A stretch of 64,000 nucleotides of DNA from Apoderus coryli (GCA_911728435.2 OU452201.1:23498001-23562000), one strand, 5' to 3'. Positions 23,130-35,982 are shown, counted from the stretch's first letter. Numbers and translations are program-made. The notes: generated from the sequence alone by a model not told the origin.

Positions 23130-23790
23130 GAGGTTAAACCAGAGGTTCAATTTGGTGTAGTGGATTTTAAAAAGCCTAAAATGAATGTTTACATCCAGTC
23201 CAATACTTTAGTCGAGCCCAACAAAGTTCTTGTGTCAGCTATAAATGCTTGGAATCATTAAGAAGTATGGGAGCCATGCGTCATCCAAGCATAGTGGGGA
23301 AAGCCAAATGAAGAATATACGATAAAAACCGAACTGAACGGATTATAAAGCGGTTTTATGAAGAATGGCAGGTAAAATTAATTGAAAAACTAATTAAGAC
23401 AATTGAATGAAAGCTCACCGTAAAAATACCAGTTGATCACGAAGGCATGAAAATTATATACATGGTAACGGACGAATGAGTGATTAAGCGCAATATACAG
23501 CAAATTGATAATTATTTTAGTTAAAATGGAAGAAATAATATGAGAATATTTGATGTTGAAAAAGATTTCAATGATAATACGTTGTTGATGGTTTTAAACT
23601 TGGTAAAAATTAAGCTGCAATTGTCATTAAGCCTGAAGACTTCGAAAAGAGCCAGAGAATTGGTGATAGGAGACCAATATTGATCAAATTTACTGTTCGA
23701 AAGACAAAAAACCTTATGCAGAGTAAGAAAACTATTAAAATATAATGAAAGCCTTACATTTATGGTAAGGACTTTAAGGAGTTTTATGAA
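23130..23790 (+). pseudogene. Decayed LINE ORF1, copy 2
   Basis: At 23530-23750 the plus strand encodes R-N-N-M-R-I-F-D-V-E-K-D. After a frameshift it reads I-V-I-K-P-E-D-F-E-K, R-I-G-D-R-R-P-I-L-I-K-F-T and R-K-T-K-N-L. These are the ordered RNA-binding blocks of a LINE ORF1 protein. The nucleotide sequence runs parallel to copy 1 at 19.9-20.1 kb, so both come from one family. Upstream, 23130-23300 shares short words with 19380-19550. Stops interrupt every frame. Confidence 0.55.
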
Positions 23791-23799
23791 TATGTTTTG

Positions 23800-25560
23800 C
23801 AATAGAATTTAACTACACGACACTAGCTATTAGCAAGCATAAAGTGCGAAACCAATCGTGAGTACTTTTTGCCAGCATCACCCACATATTTTTGTATCAG
23901 CAACTCTTAGCTCGATAGTCTCCAAGCTTTGTCGACTCATGCCTTGGTCTGGTCTCACGGAATTAGACAGATGTCCTGTTAATTTAAACAAAATAGCGTG
24001 TATAAGTAAATCGAGTAATTTTGTCCGCTATGCCACAAAATTATAATATATTACTATTCACGTTAAACTAATTTATAAAATAATATCCAAACTGTCGAAC
24101 TTTACGCCATTGGAATAGTAACAAAAGCGAAAAAAAATATATCGCAGACCAGCGATTTTCTTTTTTGATATGTAAATAAAATATTTATTATTATTACTGG
24201 TATGGGGAAATACCTGTTTTATATTTAAAGATACATAACCAAGCAGATACTCTAGACACATGGATATGTTATGCTTATTCTGCAAAAAAATTGCTGTGTA
24301 TTATTCATAATATGAGCTTTGGCAAATGCATGTTCAATTTTATGTAAATTCTAGTATCGGCACGTATGAAATGTATATATTATATGGTATCTGCCAAAGA
24401 GGCTTTTGTATTCTCCTTTTCAGTACTTCAAAGGATTTATGTGGCATGTTGTAAAACATCTCCATAGGTTGGTCTATAATATACATATACATGTTATGTG
24501 GTATATAAAACATCTTTCACATCAACACAATCTTAAGCTTATCTATCTGCAAAAGATACAGTATATCTAGTAAGTTTATCTCGAGTGATAATCCCAATAT
24601 ATTGGTTATACATAATATAAGAATATAATAAAACTCTCAACGAATTAAATTTATTTTGCTCCTAACTTGCCCGTTGGTGATTTCATTTTGTACTTTTAAC
24701 AAAAAATATGTTTGCCCAAAATTTTAATAAATTTCACTACACCATAGAAATAACTAAATAAATATAGATGATCAATTTAGATAACCCCCGTATATAATCA
24801 TCAACGTACCATTACTGTATACACAGGTATAAGAACATCGATATTATGTAGATTTGTTACGAATAGTTAGTCTTGTTGTTACGACCGTATCACAAGTTAT
24901 CTTACCATTACTGTTTTTGACAGTTAAATTTTGGCTCGCAGTAATTGTCTTTGATAGGCAATAAAAAAAACAACATTAATAGTAAGAACAATAAGAATTG
25001 TTTACATTTAAACCCTGCCGAATATCAAGTTATGCAACAGAAAACAAGCATGAAAGAGTATATTCAAATTACATGCTAACCTTTGTAAATAAAAATGAGA
25101 AAAAAACATAATCCTCAATTTAAATGATATTTAGATGTGTTTCAGTAAAGGCCGCCACAGACACCCATGCTTGAAGGATGATTTGCTTGTACAGTTTTAA
25201 GTTGTAATGCAAGACTGAACCCAGTTAAGCCCACAGACAGTCCGATTTCGGTAATGTCTTGTTTACAGTTGTGAAAAATAAACATGGCCGATCGGCAGAA
25301 ATTAGTAGTGGCTGTACTGTATGGTAAAGACATGGTTTTTTATTAGAGCATAGTATAATCACATTAATTTGCTAAATCACTCCACATATTGAAATAACAG
25401 ACAATGGGAAGAGAAAAGCAATTAGACCTCATGAACGTCTTACTGCTCTTTACGTTTTTTAGCTCGTGTTGTAATTTTCATCGTCGTGAATAATAGCCCT
25501 CGTTATATACTCGTTGAGTTGTACGTTGATTACGTTTTCATTAATATAAAATAAAAGCCC
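23800..25560. other. Gene-free stretch
   Basis: No gene recognised. A short plus-strand frame begins at about 25285 (M-A-D-R-Q-K-L-V-V-A-V-L-Y). Flanking CCACAGACACCCATGC and GCCCACAGACAG words are reminiscent of the untranslated ends of some insect DNA transposons, but nothing more supports this. Confidence 0.35.
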
Positions 25561-25563
25561 TTT

Positions 25564-25724
25564 GGTTAATCATGAACAACAAATCAGATAGACAAATTAC
25601 TATTAGGATATGGGATAATATAAATAACACCGTGGATTCAATTTTAAAAGTAAAATTGTGTTATTTATGTTATCCCATATCCTAATAGTAATTTGTCTAT
25701 CTGATTTGTTGTTCATGATTAACC
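25564..25724. repeat. Near-perfect 67-bp-arm hairpin
   Basis: The left arm (25564-25630) and right arm (25658-25724) are inverted copies with a single difference over 67 bp, separated by 27 bp. Such symmetry implies recent origin or gene conversion. The product, if transcribed, would be a long dsRNA stem. No transposon ends beyond the arms were found. Confidence 0.9.
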
Positions 25725-27500
25725 GGTTCAGGTAGTTCTTGAATTTATTTTTTTTTTGTTATTAAATTTTTGTATTTCATAATAATTTAATTTTCTGTTC
25801 TTATATGCGCTGAAGATTTTAATGAGTATTGTCTCCTGATTTGTTAGGAGGCTTGTTTTTGACGTTAAAGTACCATAAATTTGGCTTCTGAACATCCTCG
25901 GTACCGGTTCCTGTTTGAAGTGAAGCAGCATTAATTAATTAATTTCATATCCCTTGTTGCTTCTGAGTCCACTAATTTACCAATATCAATATATTTTAAG
26001 CGATATTTTGGTTTGTGTTTGTCAGAGTAATCCTTGCTTTTTATTTTCCATAAGCTTTCATTCTCTCGAAATAAATTGATACATCCAGAAAGAAACTCTA
26101 GAGATATTAAACTCTAACCTCAAGTCTGCCAATTCTAGTAAAGGACTAAATGCCGGTTCAAGATGTCGAAATTCTGTTTATGCCAAACAGGAGTTCCCAT
26201 AACAAAGCTTCTAGTTCAGGCCACTCTGTACAGTTGAAAATATTATAGTAAACATGCATGAGGATACTATATGAAATTGTGGATTCTATACTACTGGCTT
26301 TCAAAGATATAGGTATATGTGATCGGAATACAAATAATAATTTATTTCAGTCCAATTTTTCGCATTCAAATTAAATTGACTGTCGTTTTACATATAAGAG
26401 TTTTTTTCAAACCACCAATACTGTGGAATAGCAACCGAGACATTCAGGATTCCTTAAATAACGTCTATTCATATCTGTGGCCTGCACGATTCTCATCTCC
26501 AACTCGACATATTTTTATATGCAAAACGCGTTTAGGGTACCCTGGAATTTTATTGCCTACACAGCAAAATGAAGACGCGATCCTTTGGGAAAGCCACTTG
26601 TTATAACAGGACCGGTCAGGCCAATATTTCAGCAAAAATGTGCAATAAATTGCCAAATTTATTAATACTAATTATTACAGTTTGTGTTGAGTAATTATTA
26701 ATTATTGTAACATTCAGTTATTTTTGACGTGTTTTGTCTCCTATATCCTATTTTTATGTATTTCAATTTTGTAAATGCAATTTGAATAGACAGTGTCTCA
26801 AAGTTATTTACTACGCAAATTTTGAATCCCTGCTTAGATATGGAATAATTTTTTTGGGCAAAGATCCAGAGACTCAAAAGATATTCGTTGCTCAAAAATG
26901 AACTTTATGTATAATTATGGGCTTTTCTTATAGGGAGAGCTATAGAAATTATTTTAAACATTAAGAATTTTTTAACAGTATTTTATTTATATATTTATGA
27001 ATGTCTTTTCCTTTTTTCTTTATAAATAAAACTCTCTTTTAATGTTTGACGATCATATCTGTAAATTGTAGAGCTACGTGTAATAAATGTCTATCTCTCT
27101 ATCTGTCTATCTATCTATTATATTAATAAGAATATGTTTGTTGTTTTGTAGATTTACATTTAATAATAAAAACTTTAAATATATAACATTTTTTTTCGAA
27201 TGTCATTAAAACTGGACTTATACTAACAATTATTATTGATAGGCACAAAAGTTCTACATTTACTGCGGCCGCCATCGCCGGCAGTAAACAGTTTCTTGTT
27301 CCTATGCAACATACCGGTAATAATGTAAATCAAAACAAAATTTTAATGATTTGAGTCAGTTTATACTGGGTTGTTTCATATAGTTGTTTTATTAAATTTT
27401 AAAAACTAATACAACAAATATTTAAATTTGGCTACTTATTACAAATATTTACTATGAAATTGGAACAATTCTTAAATATAGTGGAACTTTCTGCATTGCC
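25725..27500. other. Gene-free stretch
   Basis: No gene recognised. There is a short TCTA/TCTG simple repeat at about 27090-27118 and a GC-rich spot (GCGGCCGCCATCGCCGGC) at about 27265-27282. Confidence 0.4.
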
Positions 27501-27539
27501 CCTCATTTTTATTAAAATTAACTGTCGCATTATCTGCAT

Positions 27540-27989
27540 TTTTGATTTGAATGTTTCACCTCCTGAAATGCTTGCAAAAGTTTTACTGCTGATGCTTTTC
27601 TTGTTTGTAATTGAATCTTCGATATAGCCCTCAGCTACTGAAGAAGACTTCCAACCACCATGTAGTTTTTCTCGATTTCACATCGTTGTAGCACACGAGA
27701 TTTTTTTGCTTTGAAGCCATCTAACTGTCGTTTTAGAAATGCCCGCAATTTCAAATATTTAGCCAAGTCAACGTTATGGTTCATACTCTAGTTTTAACAT
27801 TGAGTAAATGGACCATAACGTCGATGACTTCATTTTCCTCGATAGTTCAAAAATATACGCTACTAACACATTTTCCGAAAAAGACTCTACACATTTCTTT
27901 GGTCTATATTCCATGAATCTTCTATATATAAGCTCAGACACTTTCCTAGACTTTTCTGGCAATAGATTTAATTCCACATTTTCCGCCAA
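27540..27989 (-). pseudogene. Crypton-like tyrosine recombinase, internally deleted
   Basis: Read from 27989, the first part is the core-binding (SAM-like) domain found in the Crypton-like recombinase proteins common in arthropod genomes. It has L-L-P-E-K-S-R-K-V, F-S-E-N-V-L-V-A-Y, S-T-L-W-S-I-Y-S-M-L-K, then Y-L-K-L-R-A-F-L-K-R-Q and K-A-K-K-S-R-V-L. The sequence then jumps, in another frame, to H-G-G-W-K-S-S-S-V-A-E-G-Y-I-E-D-S at about 27663-27613, the C-terminal box with the His/Trp and the nucleophilic Tyr. The roughly 150 residues with the catalytic Arg and His-x-x-Arg are missing. It is a relic; no active site can form. Family assignment is from motif memory. Confidence 0.65.
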
Positions 27990-28289
27990 GTTTCATATTT
28001 CAGGTGGTGTAAAATAAAATAAACAATTCATCATCACTTTCAGTTACATCCATTTCAAATAGTAATTGAAATATTCAATCAAAATTGTCAACTAAATCTT
28101 TAAGATATTAACACGATTATTGATACTATTATTTCCATAATAATTCTGCGTAAACAACAACTACAGTTCATACTGTGTTTTATACAAATAAATACGATCA
28201 TTTGGGTTTAAATGTATATAATACCAAATGGCTTTTTTTTTTGAGAAAAATGGAAAGACATTCGACAAAAAAAATTATGTGTTTCACAC

Positions 28290-30025
28290 GGCAGAAAAGC
28301 AGATTTAATGCCTTGGCTGCTTTTCTAGCCTTGGCTACGCCCATGGAAATCTTATATTATATATGTACTCTAGAATGCTAATTAAATCCAGCCAAATACC
28401 AAAAAGTGTAACGGGTATGCAGAGTTTTCTCGAACTACGCATGCTCCTCAGTCACTTATTTTCAGTACAGAGCTGCCATATTTAAAACTATTTTGTCGTT
28501 CGCCTTTCAGAATTTATGAGACATATCTGTTTTATAAATAAATCCATATGTTGCGTCATACGAAACTGCTTGACAAAATCAAATAATTCAATGTTATCGG
28601 TAAAATTGCATACTGTTTAGTTTTCAGCAATATGAACGAAACATTTTTTTCCAAATCTTATTAAATTTAGGAGATTTCGCAACAGCGTCTATTTTCGCAA
28701 ATGACATTTCTCGTAGTGGGAATATCTGTCAGAGTCGGCTTCACAACAATTCAGATAGGTTTTATAATTGAATTATGGGTTTATGCGTGGTATATTTTAA
28801 TTGTTGATAGATATACCTATTTGTGATTAAAATTGTTTTTAATATTTGTTATTTTGGTTTGGTAGTTTGTTTATTTAACAAACAATGAGGTGTATAGTGT
28901 TGTGGTGTAAAAATGAAAGTATCATTCCTGGTATTAAATATTTTCAGTAAGTTATTGTTTCGGGTTTCTAACAGTCTCAGTTTGAGTCAATATGATACCA
29001 TTGACATGATACTCATTTTTAGCTTGACAAAAAAAAGACATGATGTTTGGATGCGGGCATTGGGATCCTAGTACAGAAAATGTATGTGATGGGAATGTCA
29101 TATGCAGTAAGCATTTCGCTGCAGAAGATATCATTTGTAGAGAAGACGGCAAGAGGATCACCCTCGTACCCGATGCAGTTCCCAAACTTTGGTTGAAAAG
29201 AAGAGATTATGTAAATGAGAGTGGAAGTTAAATTCTTAATCGTTTGATATCAAGACACTGTTTACTTAAAAGCAGTCTGTCAAAAATGCATGATATGTAT
29301 GTCAAGAATATATTTCCTACGTTGTGTAGGTATACAAAGTTCGTTTGAATTCTGTTGTTAAACTGGAATATACTTAATTATAGAATCCTCCATGAAATTG
29401 CTGAGAATAAAAGTTCTACCAACCATGTTTTGTCACAAAATACTATTGCGAGTAGTACGGATGATATGGAAGTGGTTTACATGGACACGGAAAATATTCG
29501 TGAAATCACTGTTTCTTGCACCCCTTCTTTGAAGGCTGTAGAGAGGTAAGAGGCCTAAGCTGGTTGTATAAATAAACAAATATTATATAATAATAAAATA
29601 AATAATTATAATGCTCAAGTCCTTACGATATTTTCCAATATTAGAATTTTTACTTATTTCTCGTTTCTGCTTAGATTTATTATTATTGGGTTGTACCTGT
29701 TAGACAATAAAGTATTTATATATTTAATGTAATTTTTTATTTCTTAAATTCCTTTATTCCATTTTTTTATTTGAATTACCAAATGGTAAAATTTAATTTT
29801 AAATATACCTATAACAGTAATATTACATTTAAGCAAAGCCGGTCCTGTTGAAAAATAAGTGACTGGTGATCATGCGCATTATGGACAGCTCTACACTTTT
29901 GGTTACATTTTTGTACTACGGGATTAGCATTCTAGAGTATATATATATATATAATATAAGATTTCTGTGGCTACGCCTCGTCTGGAAAACACCAGCCGCG
30001 GCATTAATTCTGACACTTTTCTGCC
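28290..30025 (+). mobile_element. THAP-type DNA transposon relic with long TIRs
   Basis: About 175 bp of inverted sequence bounds the block. The left arm starts GGCAGAAAAGCAG (28290) and the right arm ends in the inverted partner at 30025. Both share TGGCTACGCC, AAATCTTATATTATATAT, CTCTAGAATGCTAAT and, deeper in, CAGTCACTTATTTT (28449-28463 and 29850-29865). Between them lie exons for a THAP zinc finger, the DNA-binding domain of P, Kolobok and THAP9-type transposases. No catalytic domain was seen, and no clear target duplication, so the copy is old and internally deleted. The superfamily is unresolved. Confidence 0.6.
28885..29231 (+). pseudogene. THAP zinc-finger exons
   Basis: Exon 1 (28885-28946) begins M-R-C-I-V-L-W-C-K-N with the C-x4-C pair and ends in phase 2 before GTAAGT. 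The intron is 76 nt and ends TTTTTAG at 29022. Exon 2 joins to make F-H-L-T-K-K-R-H-D-V-W, with the conserved Trp, and continues, after a one-base shift near 29075, to V-I-C-S-K-H-F (the C-x2-H pair) and A-V-P-K-L-W, equivalent to the usual AVPTIF. All C2CH ligands are present, but the shift breaks the frame. A further open block with an acceptor at 29383 and a GAG|GTAAGA donor at 29545 may be another exon of the same gene. Confidence 0.65.
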
Positions 30026-30029
30026 TAGT

Positions 30030-33000
30030 AAAACAAATAACTATTGTAAAATAGTTTATACCTATCAGTATATTTTTGTTTTCTTCTGTTTTTATGTTTT
30101 GTCTTATTTAATTTTATGTAATTGCATAATATTGACAGATTATTATTATTAAATCAAATTCTGTATAATTACGGTCTAGTTAGTTGCTAAAGGCTGGCCA
30201 CATGCTACACTCCTTGTAAGTGTGATAAAAATATTGTTGGGTGCCTACACTACTGTTATTAAGTAAGGAATTTAATTTCCCAGGAGTATAAGAAATTTAT
30301 ACGAGTGGGAAATGATCATTCCGTGCGAGTAGCACACTATAGGTACATTCTCTACACAACTATATTTTTTTGAAAAATACCGCGGCGTATTTACATTAGC
30401 AAAACCTAAACTTTTAAAGCAATAATTAGTACAATAATCTACTACAAAATTATTGTCATTTTTATTATGTTTCCTATTTGATATTGTTTTTGAAATGTTA
30501 ACAGTGTAGTACAACTTAGTCGTTCATTATGAAACGGTATTAAGTTACAGTATACAATGGATACAATCAATAATTAAATTATAATTGATATTTTTGAACA
30601 CATTCGTAGAGAAAAAAAATACCTTTTTTTTAACCGAAAGTGTAATTCCTTTCCTTATATAATCTACATAATTATAAGTCTGCTATTTTCTCCCAAAAGT
30701 TGTTATTTTAATATCACTTTTATCCATGCTGTTCATATTAATTGCGATGATAATTTGCGACATTTATATTAAATGGTAGTTTGAGTCATCAGAATGAGTA
30801 GGTACTCGTTACAGCCATACCACGTCTGTTAGAATTTTTCTAAAATCGTAAACATATAATGACATTAAAATTTTAGTTTACTTTCATTACCTAGAATAAT
30901 ATGTTTATTTTAATTCAATAAAACTACATTTCTACGAATTAATCAACATAATTTTTAAAAAATGAGAATTAGACGTCTTGAAACAAGTAATGTGTTACGA
31001 TTCCGATTGGAACAAAATTATTGGGGATTTATTTGTGGAGCAGACTTCTATAAAGTGTTTTACGGTTGGTGTCTGTAAGTTAACCCTGTATTTTATTGCA
31101 TATTTATATTTTTTGGATCATCCCTTTACCTACAAATATCCGTTTGATAAATATTAGAACTTTCTATCGACTTCTACAGAAAAATCAACATTTTTATGAT
31201 TTCATTCAAGCAAGCAAAATATTAGAATACATTAGAGGGAATACTGAGCATACAAATGATATATAGTCCAAGATCTTCAGGAAGTTGCAGAACAAGATTT
31301 AATTGAATTTAAACTTGAACCACGTGTTTACTAGGAAAAGTCATTCGACTATGCCGTTCAATAGACAAAAAAAAAACCTTTTTAATGAGATATTACTTCC
31401 CTATACTTAAAATAGTCCATTTCTTCAATATTTCAATTTTGTACATTTTTGTCATAATACAATCTGCAATTTGCAGAAACCATCTAGTAGACAAATGGCA
31501 TCAACGTTACGTTCACAGAAACGTCAAATATTGACACTTACATCATTGCTAGTATTACTGCAGGCTGAATCACCCTGTATGTACAATAAAATGGTGTATA
31601 GTGTATTCCTAAATATTTTGCAACTAGTTTTATTAAAATATTATCCCGTGTTGGTTCTAATTAAAACTCCCCTTACACTGATATTAGGATAAATTTCGAA
31701 GATATAATTATTTTACTTGGAATTAAATATTACGGCATTATTTATATCAAAATAGTTGCGAAAAAATATTATTTTAATTCAATTTAAATAGTTACAAACC
31801 ATATAGAAAAATGCACATAAAATAATTCAAGTTTTTTTTCTACTTGTGATGACTAAAAATATTGAGGTTATACCGTATCATACCACATACATGTCATCAA
31901 TCAATATTTTTTTTTATAATCGTGATATAACATAATTACTGATGTCATATATTATCCAATATGAACTAAACACTAATTCAAATATTAAAAAATAAACTCA
32001 GCGAAAACCCCCAAAATTTAATATCCACACTAAAGTTTACATAAAGGTACATAATATGAGTAAATTTAAAATTATAAGTATTTTTGTTTTTCATTTTAAT
32101 TAGAATCAACACATGAGATTAGATACAGGGTGTGCAATTTGAAATCAAAAAAATATTTAACTAAATTTTTTTGGGAAATTAAAATTATTTTTATAACCAA
32201 CCTGTACAATATTTAGAACTATCCTATTATTCATCATCGTAATGTACATATTATTTGCTTATGAGAATTTATATAATTTTTATAAATTTCGATATGCCAC
32301 GCAGCAATTATTTTAATTAAATGCTTGTAATAGTGGACCCACATATCTATCTACCCCCGGAGTAAAATATTTCATAAATTTTATTTTATTTGGCCATAAA
32401 GGACCCACCTTCTTAGGCTCTTGCCCCACCCTATATTATTGCAAGATATCTTGCAGAATCTAATTATTTCGTCTTAAGTAGTTTTTACATAATATAACTT
32501 TCAGCCTAAGTTTACTTTAAATGATTTAAGAAGAGTTCGAGTTTAATTATACAATTGTTTCACAACTTACTAAAGAACAAATTAATTAAGTAGGTATTCA
32601 TTTCATAAAAATAATTTGGTTGTAGTTGGCCTTTTTTTTGTATTTGCGTATGTATGTCTGAGTATTTAGTTGGATTTAATTTCAAACATGTTTGTAAAGT
32701 ACTTCGTAAACCAATAAAAATTTAATCAAGCATATTTATTATAAATAACCACATAAAAATACTTTGTTACTCAATTGAAATATAAAATGCTGTTTTTATT
32801 GGATATAGTCCACCAATTCATCTCAAATCCCATAATCTAATAATTTCAATGAATTTGGTTGATTTAAACCAAATGCTTTTTGTATTTTCGTAATATTGAT
32901 CAAAGAGTTTCTTATTCGTATGAATTATTGGTCACTTAATAGCGTTTATTTATTACGGACATTATTTTTTTTGTCAAAATAATGTTTGCACATCTTTACA

Positions 33001-34220
33001 CATTTCGTATCTTTGATTCACAAAATTGGATTTATCTGCAATTTGACTTTAGATTGCCGGAGGGGCCACACTTATCAACATGAGGATTGTTAAATCCTCA
33101 TAACTTTTGTACGTAGATAATCTTGACCTTTTTTGAAATAAAATAAGAGAGCATTCAGTTGATTTTAAACTTTTTTAAGATAATTGAAACTATATATTCC
33201 TCATTGCCATAAACTCTAATCCTAATTAGTGTAAAACAAAATAATTACTAAGTATTTATCTTACATAAGTAGTAGGTAGTCTTATAGCGTGAAACTAAAT
33301 ACATTTATTATAAGTGTCCAATTTGTTTTCTATATTTTTTCATCATCAAATCCCTTTCACCTTCATGTCAAAATAAAAACAGACTTTTGTATTTTAACTC
33401 AAATGTCTTCGGGGTATTATATATCTCTGTGTAGAGGAGAATTGTGATATCATTCCATCAGTAGATTCAGATGTTCTTGTTAAAAAAAATCTTTCCACAC
33501 TCAACCGATGAACTGACAAAACAGTACTGTGAAGTTCCGTGCTCATGATTTTTTCTTCACCATTGAAAAGTATGTCTCACATTCATACATTTACAGTACT
33601 AACAATTTGTGTGTACAACTCGTAGTCTCAATGAATCGTTTTACACATTTCTACAAATCTAAATTCAAATAGGACATACTGTTTTAACCAAATGTCACCT
33701 TCGTCATACTCTTACAGAATTTTACCTCTATTTTGTTTGTGGCTTATACTATAACCTAAAGAGAAAATTTGTACATAAAACTTTAAATGTACAGTTCTAC
33801 CTCTGATTCAACTCTGTTGATGCAGATTTACCTAAAAGATACAAAAGGAGAACGCCACTTACACATATATAAAGAATAAAAAATAGTAAATAAGAGAAAA
33901 GCAAAAGAATGATCATTCCACAGGCTTGTTCTTTGGAATTCGTGTAAAAGCGTTTTCAAAGAACATTTTGATTGTGGTATAATTTGATATTTTGAAAGGT
34001 TGATTCGTTTTAGCGTATTCTTTCTGCGTCTTTTGCTTTTTCTCATTTTTGTTATACACATACTGAACTTACAATTTACATTTTGCATAAACGTTCATCT
34101 TCGTGAGCAATAATATTGTTTTATGTAAGTTTTCGTGAAAATAATAATAGGGTAAAATATTGAAGGAGTTCATATGGGGCCATCTCGCTATGTGGCTGAA
34201 CCATAGCTAGATGTAGTTCA
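30030..34220. other. Long gene-free stretch
   Basis: No gene or RNA recognised. Transposon-end motifs CACCCTGTATG (31571) and ACAGGGTGTGC (32126) suggest small decayed relatives of the 13.4-kb element. Otherwise AT-rich and unremarkable. Confidence 0.45.
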
Positions 34221-34224
34221 ATTC

Positions 34225-34620
34225 AATTTATCTCAATTTTTTTTTAGCGCGTTCACAATACTTTCCCTATGGGTCGGGAAAGTAAAATTTGAGATAAAAA
34301 CGGATATAACTATTGTGAAGCCCTTGAGATGATGAAAAAAATTTCCATATGGAAGTCTGCCTGTCTGGTATATCAGTTTGGGGGAGTCCTAGGATAAACC
34401 CATTAGTTTTTAGTTGAAATCGCTTTAGCTTTGTGATAGGGGTGGACACAACCGTCAAATTTTCAAATAACAGTAGAAGTCGAGTGATACATCATTTTAA
34501 AACTTTTTTATCTGATTTACAGCGATGGTTACTTTTGATATTTGCCCTCATAATTCTCGAGCAAATTGCGTTTAAAATTTCACCAGTTAGGTAGTTGGAA
34601 CCTATAACTATTATTAAAAT
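34225..34620. repeat. Dispersed ACTTTCCCGAC repeat, copy C (inverted junction)
   Basis: The GCGCGTTCAC...GGGTCGGGAAAGT end hairpin (34246-34288) is followed by the interior of the repeat in reverse orientation. TTGAGATAAAAACGG leads to TTTGATATTTGCCCTCATAATTCTCGAG and ends TTTCACCAGTTAGGTAGTTGG. The end hairpin is flanked on both sides by TATCTCAA-like sequence, unlike in copies B and D. Confidence 0.55.
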
Positions 34621-35280
34621 ATAATACAGATATCCTATTTATTACATTTTGTGCCTACAAACTAACGCCAATATTTGACAATTTGCATTTAGGTATAAAA
34701 CTGAAATAGATGTGACTATTTTATTATTATCATATTGCTACTGTTATTAAATCTGTTTATGACATCCATACTTTCGGAATATCCAAAGCCACTCATTATT
34801 TTACCATACGTTAATAATACCAAAGATTAATCTAGATTAATCTTTGATAATACTGTCCTCTGGAAACCGAATATAAGTATTTTATGTCTTCTTTATTGCG
34901 ATGTTTGAGGCCCTCATATATATTCAAATTCTATTACAGAAAAATACCATCAGACTCCATCTAAATATACTCAATATGTATATTTAAATGAAGACATTAT
35001 ATGTACCCTATTTTTAACCAAAATCACATTTTATTATTATGCCAATATTGTGTTTTTGTTGGGAATGGGGCCCGCAAATGCCGTAGGTATAGGTTTTTTT
35101 GAATATATCAAAATGAGCTTTTGCTCGTAAAATCACTACTATGAAAAAATTATCATCTCAATTTTTTAGCATTTACCACCATTTATTTATCACAGTATGC
35201 TTGCTCTTTTTAATTCTAAATCTTCACTCTAAAAGCAATATAAATATAGCAACATGAAATAAACTAATATTGTATACGAA
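34621..35280. other. Gene-free stretch
   Basis: Nothing recognisable; AT-rich sequence with short frames only. Confidence 0.4.
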
Positions 35281-35287
35281 CTGAAAA

Positions 35288-35352
35288 AAATTCCGTGTCA
35301 CAATTGGGACTCGAACCCAACATCTCCCGATTGCCGGTCAGGTGTTCGAGTT
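35288..35352 (-). repeat. tRNA-derived SINE-like segment
   Basis: On the minus strand there is a five-pair T-arm, TTGGG-TTCGAGT-CCCAA, with a perfect B-box, an anticodon-stem-like CCGGCAATCGG and, downstream, a T run that could end pol III transcription. The 5' half does not fold as a D-arm, so it is a SINE head or a tRNA pseudogene. Confidence 0.5.
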
Positions 35353-35844
35353 TCGAGTTCGCAAATCAAAAAATACATAAACCTACTACATATTCACAAA
35401 CTGTATATTATTTCTCACGTCAAAACAATAATTAATAAGTTGTACGGTTTATAGTAATTCACGCTAACAAGACTATTCTGTCACTGTCAAAATAAATATG
35501 TGCATTTAACCATTATCTTATTGCAATTTTAAATTAAACTGCTAATAATAAGTACGAGGCACAGTTGCTACATTGAACTCAATGATCAAGCATATTTGAG
35601 AATGGTAATTTTTAAAGTTTTCAGAAAAACCCGCAATAAACTTAACCCATAATTTTTTTTTATTATTTATATTTATCAACACACGTAAACAGATTCCTTC
35701 ATTCTAAACTTTAGTGCCGTTGAGAGCTGGAATAGTCAGTTCGCTAACTTACTCATAGTTACCCTTCACGTGCAATTTACTATTGTTAATATTAAACAAT
35801 TATCCAATATTTTCAATAGTAACGAGTATCTCCATCATCAGTGC

Positions 35845-35982
35845 CCAAACTGAATTCCGGGAAACAATACAACGGTGTGAATATGTGGACCAAATTGATA
35901 AATGGAATCCGTTTCGAGTTAACACCGTAATGGACAGGTCGCCGCATTCTTGGAATACAAGTGCGGTTGTGTACATTTTGTG
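35845..35982 (+). other. Possible terminal coding exon
   Basis: This block is richer in GC than its surroundings and is open on the plus strand after an acceptor-like ATCATCAG (ends 35842). The peptide runs through E-F-R-E-T-I-Q-R-C-E-Y and D-K-W-N-P-F-R-V-N to a stop near 35982. The minus strand is open over the same bases. I recognise no family. It may be an exon of a host gene, but only composition and one splice-like site support it. Confidence 0.2.

Noticed and set aside
35288..35352. Functional tRNA gene
   Set aside because: Only the T-arm is sound; D-arm and acceptor stem fail.
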